Shown here piece after piece: positions 10,575 to 19,824 of a stretch of 64,000 nt of DNA. Position numbers and translations under genes: made by a program. The stretch is from Closterium sp. NIES-65 (Eukaryota; Streptophyta; Zygnematophyceae; Desmidiales; Closteriaceae): the NCBI GenBank assembly GCA_948144175.1, contig CANXME010001453.1, positions 372,001 through 436,000 on the forward strand, given 5' to 3'. The notes beneath the pieces are model-generated. The model ran no database searches. It saw nothing but the letters and a program-made list of their open reading frames with translations, and was not told the origin of the DNA. Position 1 is the stretch's first letter; every line of letters starts with the position of its first letter.

Positions 10575-12185
10575 GCGCACGACGGGCAGCACAAGCACGG
10601 GCAGCAACGGGCGGCAACGGGCAGCACAGGCACGGGCAGCAACGGGCGGCAACGGGCAGCACAGGCACGGGCAGCAACGGGTGGCAACGGGCAGCACAGG
10701 CTCGGGCAGCAGCAGGCAGCAACGGGCAGCACAGGCACAGGCAGCAACGGGCGGCAACAGGCAGCTCAGGCACGGGCTGCGACAGGCAGCACAGGCACGG
10801 GCAGCAACGGGCGGCAACAGGCAGCACAGGCACGGGCAGCAACAAGCAGCAACGGGCAGCACAGGCACGGGAAGCAACAGGCAGCAACGGGCAGCACAGG
10901 CACGGGCAGCAACGGGCGGCAACAGGCAGCACAGGCACAGGCAGCAACAGGCAGCAACAGGCAGCACAGGCAAAGGCAGCAACAGGCAGCACAGGCACTG
11001 GCAGCAACGGGCGGCAACGGGCAGCACAGGCACGGGCAGCAACAGGCAGCAACAGGCAGCACAGGCACGGGCAGCAACGACGGCAATGGGCAGCACAGGC
11101 ACAGGCAGCAACGGGCGGCAACAGGCAGCACAGGCACAGGCAATGACAGGCAGCACAGGCACGGGCAGCAACGGGCGGCAACAGGCAGCACAGGCACGCG
11201 CAGCAACAGGCACGCGCAGCAACAGGCAGCAACGGGCAGCACAGGCACGGGAAGCAACGGGCATGGGAAGCAACGGGCAGCAACAGGCAGCACAGGCACG
11301 GGCAGCAACGGGCGGCAACGGGCAGCACAGGCTCGGGCAGCAGCAGCCAGCAGCGGGCAGCACAGGCACAGGCAGCAACGGGCGGCAACAGGCAGCACAG
11401 GCACGGACAGCGACAGGCAGCACAGGCACGGGCAGCAACGGGCGGCAACAGGCAACACAGGCACGGGCAGCAACAGGCAGCAACGGGCAGCACAAGCACG
11501 GGCAGCAACAGGCAGCACAAGCACGGGCAGCAACGGGCGGCAACAGGCAGCACAGGCACGGCCAGCAACAGGCAGCAACAGGCAGCACGGGCACGGGCAG
11601 CGACAGGCAGCACAGGCACGGGCAGCAACGGGCGGCAACAGGCAGCACAGGCACGGGCAGCAGCAGGAAGCAGCGGGCAGCACAGGCACAGGCAGCAACT
11701 GGCGGCAACAGGCAGCACAGGCACGGGCAGCGACAGGCAGCACAGGCAGCACAGGCACGGGAAGCAACAGGCAGCAACGGGCAGCACAGGCACGGGCAGC
11801 AACGGGCGACAACAGGCAGCACAGGCACAGGCAGCAACAGGCAGCAACGGGCAGCAACAGGCAGCACAGGCACGGGCAGCGACAAGCAGCACAGGCACGG
11901 GCAGCAACGGGCGGCAACAGGCAGCACAGGCACGGGCAGCAACAGGCGGCAACGGGCAGCACAGGCACAGACAACAACGGGCAGCAACAGGCAGCACAGG
12001 CACGGGCAGCGACAGGCAGCACAGGCACGGGCAGCAACGGGCGGCAACAGGCAGCACAGGCACGGGCAGCAACAGGCAGCAACAGGCAACACAGGCACGG
12101 GCAGCAACAGGCAGCAACGGGCAGCATAGGCACGGGAAGCAACGGGCGGCAACAGGCAGCACAAGCAAGGGCAGCCGTACCGAGT
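10575..12185. repeat. Minisatellite in F internal copy 1
   Basis: About 1.6 kb of GGCAGCAAC/GGGCGGCAAC/AGGCAGCACAGGCAC blocks, commonly assembled in 35-bp units (10+10+15). Because 35 is not a multiple of three, the same DNA passes through all three frames. No stop codon arises in most frames on either strand, which creates long false reading frames (for example 898 codons on the minus strand, starting inside the PBS). Confidence 0.9.
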
Positions 12186-13041
12186 CCAGGAGCGGCGGCG
12201 CATACAGCTGTGGGGTCGGCGCCGTAGGCTGCTGCTGGGGCGGCTCGCGGGGTTCCAGAGGTGGCTGCTGTTGCTGGGGCGGCTTCTCCAGGGGCTGCTG
12301 TTGCTGGGGCGGCTGCTCGAGGCGCTGTTGCGGCTGGGGCGGCCGCTGCAGTGGCGGCGGCTCCAGGGGCTGCTGCTGTTGCGGCGGCGGCTCCAAGGGC
12401 TGCTGCTGCTGGGGCGGCTGCTCCAGGCGCTGCTGCTGAGGCAAGGGTAGGCCCGCGCTCGGCTGCAACGCTGGCGCGGGCGCACGTGAGGCAGAAGAGG
12501 TGGCCAGGGGGGAGGGCGCCGCGACGAGCAGGGACGTCGCCCAAGGGGTGCCGCTACTAGCAGGGGCGATGCCCTAGGGGCGCCGCGACGAGCCGGGGCA
12601 GCGTCTAGGGGGCGCCGCGACGAGCAGTGGCGACGCCCCGCGGGTCCCGCAGTGGCGTCACGACGAGCAGGGCGACGCCCCGCGGGTCCTGCAGGGGCGT
12701 CGCGATGAGCAGGAGCGGGGACGCCCGGGTCCCGCAGGTGCGTCGCGACGAGCAGCGAGGGCCGCGCGCGGCTCCTCAGGGCGCCGGGACGGGATAGCGG
12801 GGGCCGCGCGCGGCTCCCCAGGGCACGGCGACGGGGCAGCGGGGGGCCGCGAGCAGCTCCCCAGGGCGTCGTGACAGGGCAGCGAGGGCCGCGCGCGGGT
12901 TGTGGGGCGACGCGACGGGCAGAAAAACCATCACGCGCCACCCGGGCGCGGGACAGAACGAAAATCGCCACGCGCCCGAGGCGCGCGACCGGAAAAACAG
13001 CAGCGGAAGCGAGAGGGTGGCCCACAGGCCAGGACTTAATA
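12186..13041 (-). other. F leader region, copy 1
   Basis: This lies between minisatellite and PBS. It is GC-rich with GGCGGCTSCTCCAGG-like and GACGAGCAGGGCGACGCC-like short repeats. There is no recognisable protein. A near-identical stretch is at 14460-15314. Confidence 0.7.
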
Positions 13042-13054
13042 GGCTCTAATACCA
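13042..13054 (-). other. Primer-binding site of F copy 1
   Basis: The minus strand reads TGGTATTAGAGCC directly next to the LTR end CA, one base from the initiator tRNA-Met complement TGGTATCAGAGCC. Confidence 0.8.
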
Positions 13055-13280
13055 TGTTGAAGTTCTAAGCATAGGTTGGCTCAGGAGCCATAGTTTAGGT
13101 TCTTAGTAGATCGAGTTCTAGGGTAAGGAGAATGTCGAGAAAGTTGAGAGAGGAGAAAGAGGGCTTCACTATAGGTTGGCAACAACATATAGCAAAGAAA
13201 CAAAGAAGGTGCACCACCAAACAAAGTTTATAATAACTACACTAACTACAGCTACATGCAGTTACAGATATATTCCGACA
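13055..13280 (-). repeat. F middle LTR
   Basis: 226 bp with TG...CA ends (plus strand TGTTGAAG...TTCCGACA). It serves as 5' LTR of the left copy and 3' LTR of the right copy and is nearly identical to 15328-15553. Confidence 0.88.
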
Positions 13281-13804
13281 CTCCCCCATAACTGCCTGCA
13301 GCAGAAGCTAATGCAGAGACACCCCCTGAAGGGGTACACCAAGCGCAGCAGAAGAAGAGGGCAAGTGAGGAGGAGGGACTATATGAGGAGAGGCTGCTGG
13401 CAGGTGAAGCTGCTGGCTCCAAGGCGGCTGCTTCTTGGAACCTTCCTCAGTCCTCCAACTCCCCCTTCCATACTCCTTGATAACCCTAGCACCTCTCCCT
13501 CAGCTCCCCCACACCCTCACACCCACCCCCCCCCCCCAGCGGCAGCTGCAGCAGTGGGAGAGAAAGGAGGAGGGGAAGGGGATCACACACACCCATCACC
13601 CCCATACCCGCCACCCCCATAGCCTCCGTTCCACGGCTGCACGCGCAGCAGGGAGACAAAGAAGGGGGAGGGGGAAGAGCAGGGGCAGCATAGGCACGGG
13701 CAGGGCAGCCGCGCGTGCAGGGCAACAGCGCGGAGCAGTAGCAGAGCGCACAAGGGCGCAGGCAGACCAGAGCGCACAAGGGCGCGGGCAGCAGCAGGGC
13801 GCAC

Positions 13805-14455
13805 GACGGGCAGCACAAGCACGGGCAGCAACGGGCGGCAACGGGCAGCACAGGCACGGGCAGCAACGGGCGGCAACGGGCAGCACAGGCACGGGCAGCA
13901 ACGGGCGGCAACGGGCAGCACAGGCACGGGCAGCAGCAGGCAGCTGCGGGCAGCACAGGCACAGGCAGCAACTGGTGGCAACAGGCAGCACAGGCACGGG
14001 CAGCGACAGGCAGCACAGGCAGCACAGGCACGGGAAGCAACAGGCAGCAACGGGCAGCATAGGCACGGGCAGCAACGGGCGGCAACAGGCAGCACAGGCA
14101 CAGGCAGCAACAGGCAGCAACGGGCAGCAACAGGCAGCACAGGCACGGGCAGCGACAAGCAGCACATGCACGGGCAGCAACGGGCGGCAACAGGCAGCAC
14201 AGGCACGGGCAGCAATAGGCGGCAACGGGCAGCACAGGCACAGACAGCAACGGGCGGCAACAGGCAGCACAGGCACGGGCAGCGACAGGCAGTACAAGCA
14301 CGGGCAGCAACAGGCGGCAACAGGCAGCACAGGCACGGGCAGCAACAGGCAGCAACAGGCAGCACAGGCACGGGCAGCAACAGGCAGCAACGGGCAGCAT
14401 AGGCACGGGAAGCAACGGGCGGCAACAGGCAGCACAAGCAAGGGCAGCCGTACCG
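13805..14455. repeat. Minisatellite in F internal copy 2
   Basis: Same units as in copy 1 but only about 650 bp. The difference of roughly 950 bp accounts for nearly all the length difference between the two internal regions. Confidence 0.88.
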
Positions 14456-15314
14456 AGTCCAGGAGCGGCGGCGCATACAGCTGTGGGGTCGGCGCCGTGG
14501 GCTGCTGCTGGGGCGGCTCGCGGGGTTCCAGAGGTGGCTGCTGTTGCCGGGGCGGCTTCTCCAGGGGCTGCTGTTGCTGGGGCGGCTGCTCCAGGCGCTG
14601 TTGCGGCTGGGGCGGCCGCTGCAGTGGCGGCGGCTCCAAGGACTGCTGCTGTTGCGGCGGCGGCTCCAGGGGCTGCTGCTGCTGGGGCGGCTGCTCCAGG
14701 AGCTGCTGCTGAGGCAAGGGTAGGCCCGCGCTCGGCTGCAACGCTGGCGCGGGCGCACGTGAGGCAGAAGAGGTGGCCAGGGGGGAGGGCGCCGCGACGA
14801 GCAGGGACGTCGCCCAAGGGGTGCCGCTACTAGCAGGGGCGATGCCCTAGGGGCGCCGCGACGAGCCGGGGCAGCGTCTAGGGGGCGCCGCGACGAGCAG
14901 TGGCGACGCCCCGCGGGTCCCGCAGTGGCGTCACGACGAGCAGGGCGACGCCCCGCGGGTCCTGCAGGGGCGTCGCGATGAGCAGGAGCGGGGACGCCCG
15001 GGTCCCGCAGGTGCGTCGCGACGAGCAGCGAGGGCCGCGCGCGGCTCCTCAGGGCGCCGGGACGGGATAGCGGGGGCCGCGCGCGGCTCCCCAGGGCACG
15101 GCGACGGGGCAGCGGGGGGGCGCGAGCAGCTCCCCAGGGCGTCGTGACAGGGCAGCGAGGGCCGCGCGCGGGTTGTGGGGCGACGCGACGGGCAGAAAAA
15201 ACGTCACGCGCCACCCGGGCGCGGGACAGAACGAAAATCGCCACGCGCCCGAGGCGCGCGATTGGAAAAACAGCAGCGGAAGCGAGAGGGTGGCCCACAG
15301 GCCAGGACTTAATA

Positions 15315-15327
15315 GGCTCTAATACCA
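15315..15327 (-). other. Primer-binding site of F copy 2
   Basis: The minus strand reads TGGTATTAGAGCC next to the rightmost LTR, as in copy 1. Confidence 0.8.
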
Positions 15328-15553
15328 TGTTGAAGTTCTAAGCATAGGTTGGCTCAGGAGCCATAGTTTAGGTTCTTAGTAGATCGAGTTCTAGGGTAAG
15401 GAGAATGTCGAGAAAGTTGAGAGAGGAGAAAGAGGGCTTCACTATAGGTTGGCAACAACATATAGCAAAGAAACAAAGAAGGTGCACCACCAAACAAAGT
15501 TTATAATAACTACACTAACTACAGCTACATGCAGTTACAGATATATTCTGACA
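15328..15553 (-). repeat. F rightmost LTR
   Basis: 226 bp, TG...CA. It ends TTCTGACA and is followed by unrelated sequence starting CTGGTAGC. A TSD cannot be tested because the left LTR is truncated. Confidence 0.88.
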
Positions 15554-16501
15554 CTGGTAGCATTTCTCTTTCAGTCACGGTTCGGCTTGTTGGCCTAGCC
15601 TCTTGGGCAGCTCGGGATCGAAATCCTACGATCGAGATTTTCTGGCCCTACTTTGGTTATCCCTCTGGCACTCTTCGGCCCCAGTTTGATCATTTCCCAC
15701 ACTCGGAAGCACCCTGAGCGCTTATCGAGTCGCACCTTTCATCGGCATTCGTCACTACTAGTACTAGCATTTCGACTTCGTTCGCTCGCCCCACTACTCT
15801 CATCGGAAGGTGAACCTGTGTGTAAAACAACATGCCAGCCACTCGTTTGACGATTGAATGACATCGCTGGAGGATGTTTTGCAATGCCTGGGATTGGCGT
15901 ATTGCAATCCACGCGGCATCATTCCCAACCCCTGATTTTCCCTCCACAATCGAATTTGACATCTCCCAAAGTGCGCACGCACTGTACAAATCCAATAGGT
16001 GAAAACATTCAGTATTTTTTTTTTTATTCCGGGTGCAGAGTTTCAAGTTCCAGCAAAACATTTGTGACATTGTCGAAGTAAGATGGTTCGCCATAGAGTA
16101 ACTCGACACGATGTAATTTGTCACTCATAAATAGAATGTGAACCTACATTGTTGAAACAAATATTTCAGTACGCGATTCTAAAATTGCTTACAACAGATC
16201 AAATAGCGGCCGAGGCAGCGCTACAGTAACACATTAGTTACCGAAGACTTGTAACTGTTACAATATCCAATTGTTACGCCACGTTCGGTAACCGTGTTAC
16301 CACAATACCTCAATGGTTGTTACAACCTCATTGTCTAAATTCATGTAGTAATAACAGTTACCCTGATACACTAATTGAAACATCCACTGTAATATTAGCA
16401 TCCCATTTTCTTTTCGTTGACCAACACTCGAATAAATACGTATATTGAACATAAACAAGGCACGAAAAAACCAAGTTCTTTTATAATTAACGTCAACTCA
16501 A
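15554..16501. other. Spacer without a recognised gene
   Basis: AT-richer than the surroundings, with only short frames and no familiar domain. At 16226-16361 nine GTTAC or GTAAC pentamers occur in about 135 bp. Nothing else was recognised. Confidence 0.6.
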
Positions 16502-16679
16502 CGAACTGTTGAGTGCAAAATGTGGTTTGCACGTCAACCTACCGCCTATTCGCCGGCGATAAAGGAAAATGAGAGTTTTTGTTTTAAGGTAATTTGTGAA
16601 GTGCGAGGAGCGCATTTGTGTGTTTACGGTTTGTGAATCGCCTTAGCGGTTCATAAGTTACATGCATTTTTGTGTGGGT

Positions 16680-16845
16680 GCATTTTATGAATATTTATGA
16701 ATGTTCATGAGTTACCGTGAGAGCGCATGAGTTCTCGTGAGTTTCGGTAAGTTCGCGGATCTTCGCGATTGCTCATGAGTCTGCGTGTGCGATCATGATT
16801 TCTCATGCGTTTTTGTGAGCTTTGTTTAGAGTTCACGAGAGTTTA
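16680..16845. repeat. Degenerate ATGAG/GTGAG motif cluster in the LTR
   Basis: CATGAGTT, CGTGAGTT and ATGAATRTT-like elements recur roughly every 10-20 bp. The same cluster is kept in the C 3' LTR at about 49800-49960. Tandem short motifs in the U3 region of plant copia elements often act as promoter or enhancer boxes, so a regulatory role is possible but not shown. Confidence 0.55.
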
Positions 16846-16927
16846 TATTTTTTGTGCATTGTAGCGAAAGGCGAGTGTTTCGCCACGTTGACCAAGTCGC
16901 GCTGGACAAGGTCAACCGCGCGCGTAG

Positions 16928-17118
16928 GTCAGGACCTGCTCGTGAGGTCCTGACACACGCGTGTGGCCCCTCAGGGCTCGCGCGTGTGCTTCGGCACTGT
17001 TGCGAGCAAGGCAGGGCCAATGATCGCAACAAGACATTACTGCCCAGTCTCGCGCCAAGACAGCGCACGATCGCGTACGCGATCGTTCTGTCCTGCATGA
17101 CCGAGAAATATCTCGGTC
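16928..17118. promoter_or_regulatory. Cluster of perfect inverted repeats in the LTR
   Basis: Four dyads: GTCAGGACC/GGTCCTGAC (16928-16936 and 16946-16954), a 12-bp palindrome CACACGCGTGTG (16954-16965), a perfect 20-bp palindrome at 17067-17086 (ACGATCGCGT and its complement), and GACCGAG/CTCGGTC with a 6-bp loop (17099-17118). The 20-bp palindrome is unchanged in the C 3' LTR at 50190-50209. Function is unknown; protein binding or RNA folding are possible. Confidence 0.6.
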
Positions 17119-17856
17119 ATGCTGGCTGGCACGTGGGGAGCTCGGGATTTACAGTTGAAAAACTGTATCCCGTGTTGACTTGGCAAACATGAGGTTTCGC
17201 CAGAAAGTCACGCTACTTTGCGTGATCATTTCGACAAAGGTACGAAACGGCAAATGCTGTTTTGCAACGGTAAATTCCATTTTGCAACGGGAAAATGGTT
17301 TTCCCACACGAGGCTTCATGAGTGTTAACGGGAATTCATGAGTGCTCGCTAGGGGAGTCAGCAGGGGCGTTTGGATGAAGTGCCATTTGAAATCAGTTAT
17401 TCTAATGAAGCGGATCAAGCCAAATGCAGCTGAAATTTGACAACCGTTTTACCAAGACAACATGGCGAAGTCTTATATTACAGTTTTATAACTGTTAAAT
17501 GCTTGCCTTGTGTTTGCTTAAGTTCATGCTTAGTGCCTTCTATAAATGCGTACTTGTGTTTCTTTGTAATCAACTTTTTGGAGTGAACATTTTCTCTATC
17601 GACGTATTGACGCGAGGAGAAATTTCTGCATACGAGCCAATCAGTCGTTATTGCTTCCGCAATTGTGCTTGGGAGTACTCCAGTGCACACGATTGTTTTC
17701 ACGTTTGAAAAGTCCTTCAACAAACACGGGCCCTTGGATAGGGGCTGGTTCTACCAGGCACCCAAGGACCCTTGGAGGTGACTCTGTGAGGACTATCTAG
17801 CGTTGATTTAAGGTGTGCTTAGAGCTTCTAGGTCCCAAATAGCAGTCAACATAAAC

Positions 17857-18146
17857 CCCCTTTACGTCACTATTGCGACCTAAAATAGGTACGTCAAAGG
17901 TTCTGCACATTAGTAAGACTTGAGATGACGAATACCAATCCTGGAAAACGGATAAATATCAATAGCTTCCGGTCAAACACTAACAGTAGCAATCACACAG
18001 AGCGGCAATCACCTGCCGTGCGGAATCGCCAGGAATTACGCAACCTGCAAGAAGAACACACAATCAGCAAAATTCCTACCTCTCACCACATGTTAAGAAG
18101 CCCTTGAAGACTCTTGTCATACGATTCTTGCGTAGTACACAGAGAA
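17857..18146. other. Flank duplicated at 51635-51920
   Basis: About 290 bp after S match the sequence after the C 3' LTR almost base for base, then the two diverge after GTACACAGAGA. At 18147 this copy is joined to an internal position of a C-type LTR. No gene is recognisable. Confidence 0.75.
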
Positions 18147-18853
18147 TTTCTCTATCGACGTATTTGTCAACGGGAGTTATGTGTTGGCCCCGTCCACGCT
18201 TGGGCGGAGCCGACTTCGTGGTGGGGTGTACGGAAGGTACAGCCGATTTGCAGTAGTGGGCGACGCTGACTAGGGCGAGCTGGCCGACTTGGGAGGTCGC
18301 CGACTTCAAGAGGTCAGTCTGGAAGTCGGCGCCGACGTAGAAGGGGCGTCGACTTGGTGACGCCGACTTTGGGTTGCTGACTTGGGTGGTTGGCTGACAA
18401 CTCCAATGGTCAACGTGGAGCTGGTCGACCAAGAGTGACGTCGACCTGGAGCTGGTCGACCAGAGGAGTGGTCGACCTGGTGAGGTCGACTTGGTGTGGT
18501 CGTCGACTTGGGAGGTCGACGAGCACATATAGGAGCAGCTGGTCGACATGGTTGCCTGGTCGACCAGGATACTTGGGTGACGAGGTTCTGCGAAGGAGTG
18601 CGACGGTCGCCCAGGCGAAGTTGGCGAGTCCGACCTCGGTGGTGGTATCCCGAGGTCGACGTGGCGGATCAGGTGGAGCCGTCAGCACGAAGATGAGTTG
18701 GTGCGTGCGCTGTTCAGGTGACGAGGCTTAGCCCTCCAATCATCAACGAGCACCTGCGAAGTAGGTGCGCTGCTGTTCTACGGGAGCAACGCTGGCATGC
18801 CGTCAACCTGCAGCGTTGGCGCGCTGTCGACTTTGTACTGCTGGAGCGCGGTC

Positions 18854-18995
18854 TGTCAGTAGAGCTACACTGTGAGATCTCCGATCGATCCTAGGGGGGG
18901 TTACAGTCGCGTTTGCCTGGGGGGTTATGGGCGCACTGACCCGCTACTGAAACAAGCCCTTTTATCCCAATGGTCTAGTGGTTGGGATTCTGACA
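18854..18995 (+). repeat. K 5' LTR
   Basis: 142 bp ending in the tRNA-like stretch TGGTCTAGTGGTTGGGATTC followed by TGACA. The last 45 bp are the best conserved part compared with 19089-19229. Confidence 0.9.
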
Positions 18996-19036
18996 TGGTA
19001 TCAGAGCGGTCTCGGGTTCGATTCCCGGTGTATGCA
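18964..19036 (+). promoter_or_regulatory. tRNA-like module (A box and B box) across the LTR/PBS boundary of K
   Basis: An A box TGGTCTAGTGG (18971-18981) in the LTR and a B box GGTTCGATTCC (19015-19025) in the leader start 44 bp apart, exactly tRNA positions 8 and 52. Sequence around the A box resembles eukaryotic tRNA-Glu/Asp, and a five-pair T stem can form (one G-U). The acceptor stem does not pair, and the middle is occupied by the PBS, so it is not a tRNA gene. It may be an RNA polymerase III promoter. Confidence 0.65.
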
Positions 19037-19088
19037 CATGTAGGCCGGTGCCGCTGTGCTTAGTCCTGGGCCTCCCATTGTGGGGGGG

Positions 19089-19229
19089 TGTCAGTAGATC
19101 TGCACTGTGGATGCCCGATTGATCCTGGAGAGGGTTATAAGCGCGTTCACCTGGGGGGTTATGGGCACACTGACCCGCTACTGAAAAAAACCCTTTTATC
19201 CCAATGGTCTAGTGGTTGGGATTCTGACA
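19089..19229 (+). repeat. K 3' LTR
   Basis: 141 bp, preceded by TGGGGGGG and followed by the TSD CGGTC. It repeats the A-box-like stretch but has no B box behind it. Confidence 0.9.
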
Positions 19230-19772
19230 CGGTCGACCAAGTCATGCTGGAACGCGGTCGACCATGCTGTGCTAGCAGTCGTCCGACCTGAATGCTAGCT
19301 CTGATGTAGTCTTGCCCTGCCAACTTCATTTTACCTTTGTTGTCCACTTTCTCTTGTGAAACTCCTGCCAATTCTCCCCGTGAACTAGCAAGCTGTGTGT
19401 GCACTAGGAAAACGACTAAGGACCAACGAACGCAGAGATCACAAAAGCACCCGTGCCTAGCCGGTAGTCTAACTCCCGTTGTAGTAGTTATCTCCTTAGT
19501 ATTGACGCGAGGAGAAATTTTTTGCATACGAGCCAATCGTGCTAGTTATTGCTAGCCCGTAGTCTAGTTATTGCTTCCGCAATTGTGCTTGGGAGTGCTC
19601 CAGTGCACACGATTGTTTTCACGCTTGGAAAGTCCTTCAACAAACACGAACCTTGGATAGGGGCTGGTTCTACCAGGCACCCAAGGACCCTTAGAGGTGA
19701 CCCTGTGAGGACTATCTAGCGTTGATTAAAGGTGTGCTTAGAGCTTCTAGGTCCCAAATAGCAGTCAACACG

Positions 19773-19784
19773 TGGTATCAGAGC
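19773..19784 (+). other. Primer-binding site of C
   Basis: TGGTATCAGAGC two bases after the LTR end CAACA, matching the initiator tRNA-Met complement. Confidence 0.85.
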
Positions 19785-19824
19785 TGGTTCTAAGTCCCTT
19801 TGGACTTCTTGCCGTTAGAACACT

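Larger units (their letters stand above)
10018..15553 (-). mobile_element. F: tandem array of a coding-less LTR element (LTR-internal-LTR-internal-LTR)
   Basis: Two internal regions (10052-13054 and 13281-15327) and two full LTRs (13055-13280 and 15328-15553) alternate, with a 34-bp LTR remnant at the left. Each internal region has a PPT just right of an LTR end (CTCCCCCATAA, minus strand TTATGGGGGAG) and a PBS (minus strand TGGTATTAGAGCC) just left of the next LTR. The internals are near-identical except for the length of a minisatellite. No protease, integrase or RT motif is present in any frame, so it is non-autonomous. Such arrays can form by unequal recombination between LTRs. Confidence 0.85.
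16502..17856 (+). mobile_element. S: solo LTR of the C family with TSD
   Basis: A 1345-bp LTR (16507-17851) begins TGTTGAGTGC and ends GTCAACA, flanked by CGAAC (16502-16506) and TAAAC (17852-17856). At the same place the C 3' LTR copy is followed by CGAAC, so TAAAC is best read as a CpG-decayed CGAAC. No PPT precedes it and no PBS follows, hence a solo LTR. It carries tandem degenerate ATGAGTT/GTGAGTT motifs (16680-16845) and a cluster of perfect inverted repeats (16928-17118). Confidence 0.8.
18854..19229 (+). mobile_element. K: TRIM (terminal-repeat retrotransposon in miniature)
   Basis: Two LTRs (142 and 141 bp, TGTCAGTAG...TTCTGACA) flank a 93-bp internal region. The PBS TGGTATCAGAGC (18996-19007) abuts the first LTR and a G-run PPT (19082-19088) abuts the second. 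The TSD is CGGTC (18849-18853 and 19230-19234). It has no coding capacity and must borrow enzymes. The LTRs differ at roughly 11% of sites by eye. The first LTR, PBS and leader together form a tRNA-like A box/B box arrangement. Confidence 0.92.
18165..19498. mobile_element. J: insertion in C's LTR, class unknown
   Basis: It is flanked by GTATT on both sides (18160-18164 and 19499-19503), and the LTR reads on correctly when J is removed. A 12-bp perfect inverted repeat CAACGGGAGTTA lies 3 bp inside the left end (18168-18179) and, inverted, 17 bp inside the right end (19470-19481). No transposase is seen. Between 18348 and 19262 there are 14 GTCGAC sites, ten of them about 15 bp apart. It contains the TRIM K. 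It could be a non-autonomous DNA transposon or a derived LTR fragment. Confidence 0.55.
18147..19770 (+). repeat. C 5' LTR, 5'-truncated and interrupted by J
   Basis: 18147-18164 and 19499-19770 match the last 260 bp or so of S and of the C 3' LTR, ending GTCAACA. J splits it. A small extra segment near 19539-19567 is absent from the other LTR copies. Confidence 0.8.

Noticed and set aside
10575-12185. A CRISPR array
   Set aside because: Repeats are contiguous without unique spacers, and the DNA is eukaryotic retrotransposon sequence.
10359-13055. An 898-codon minus-strand frame and similar long frames in F, rich in Cys/Leu/Pro
   Set aside because: It begins inside the PBS, runs through a minisatellite whose other frames are also open, and has no domain; it reflects composition.
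4830-15553. F inserted within R2
   Set aside because: R2 does not resume to the right of F, and F's left LTR is truncated; a deletion or recombination junction fits better.
15690-16124. A 144-codon minus-strand frame in the spacer
   Set aside because: No similarity recognised, no neighbouring gene structure, low-complexity AT tract inside; too weak to call.
18964-19036. A functional tRNA gene in K
   Set aside because: The acceptor stem does not pair and the anticodon arm is replaced by a PBS; only A box, B box and T stem fit.
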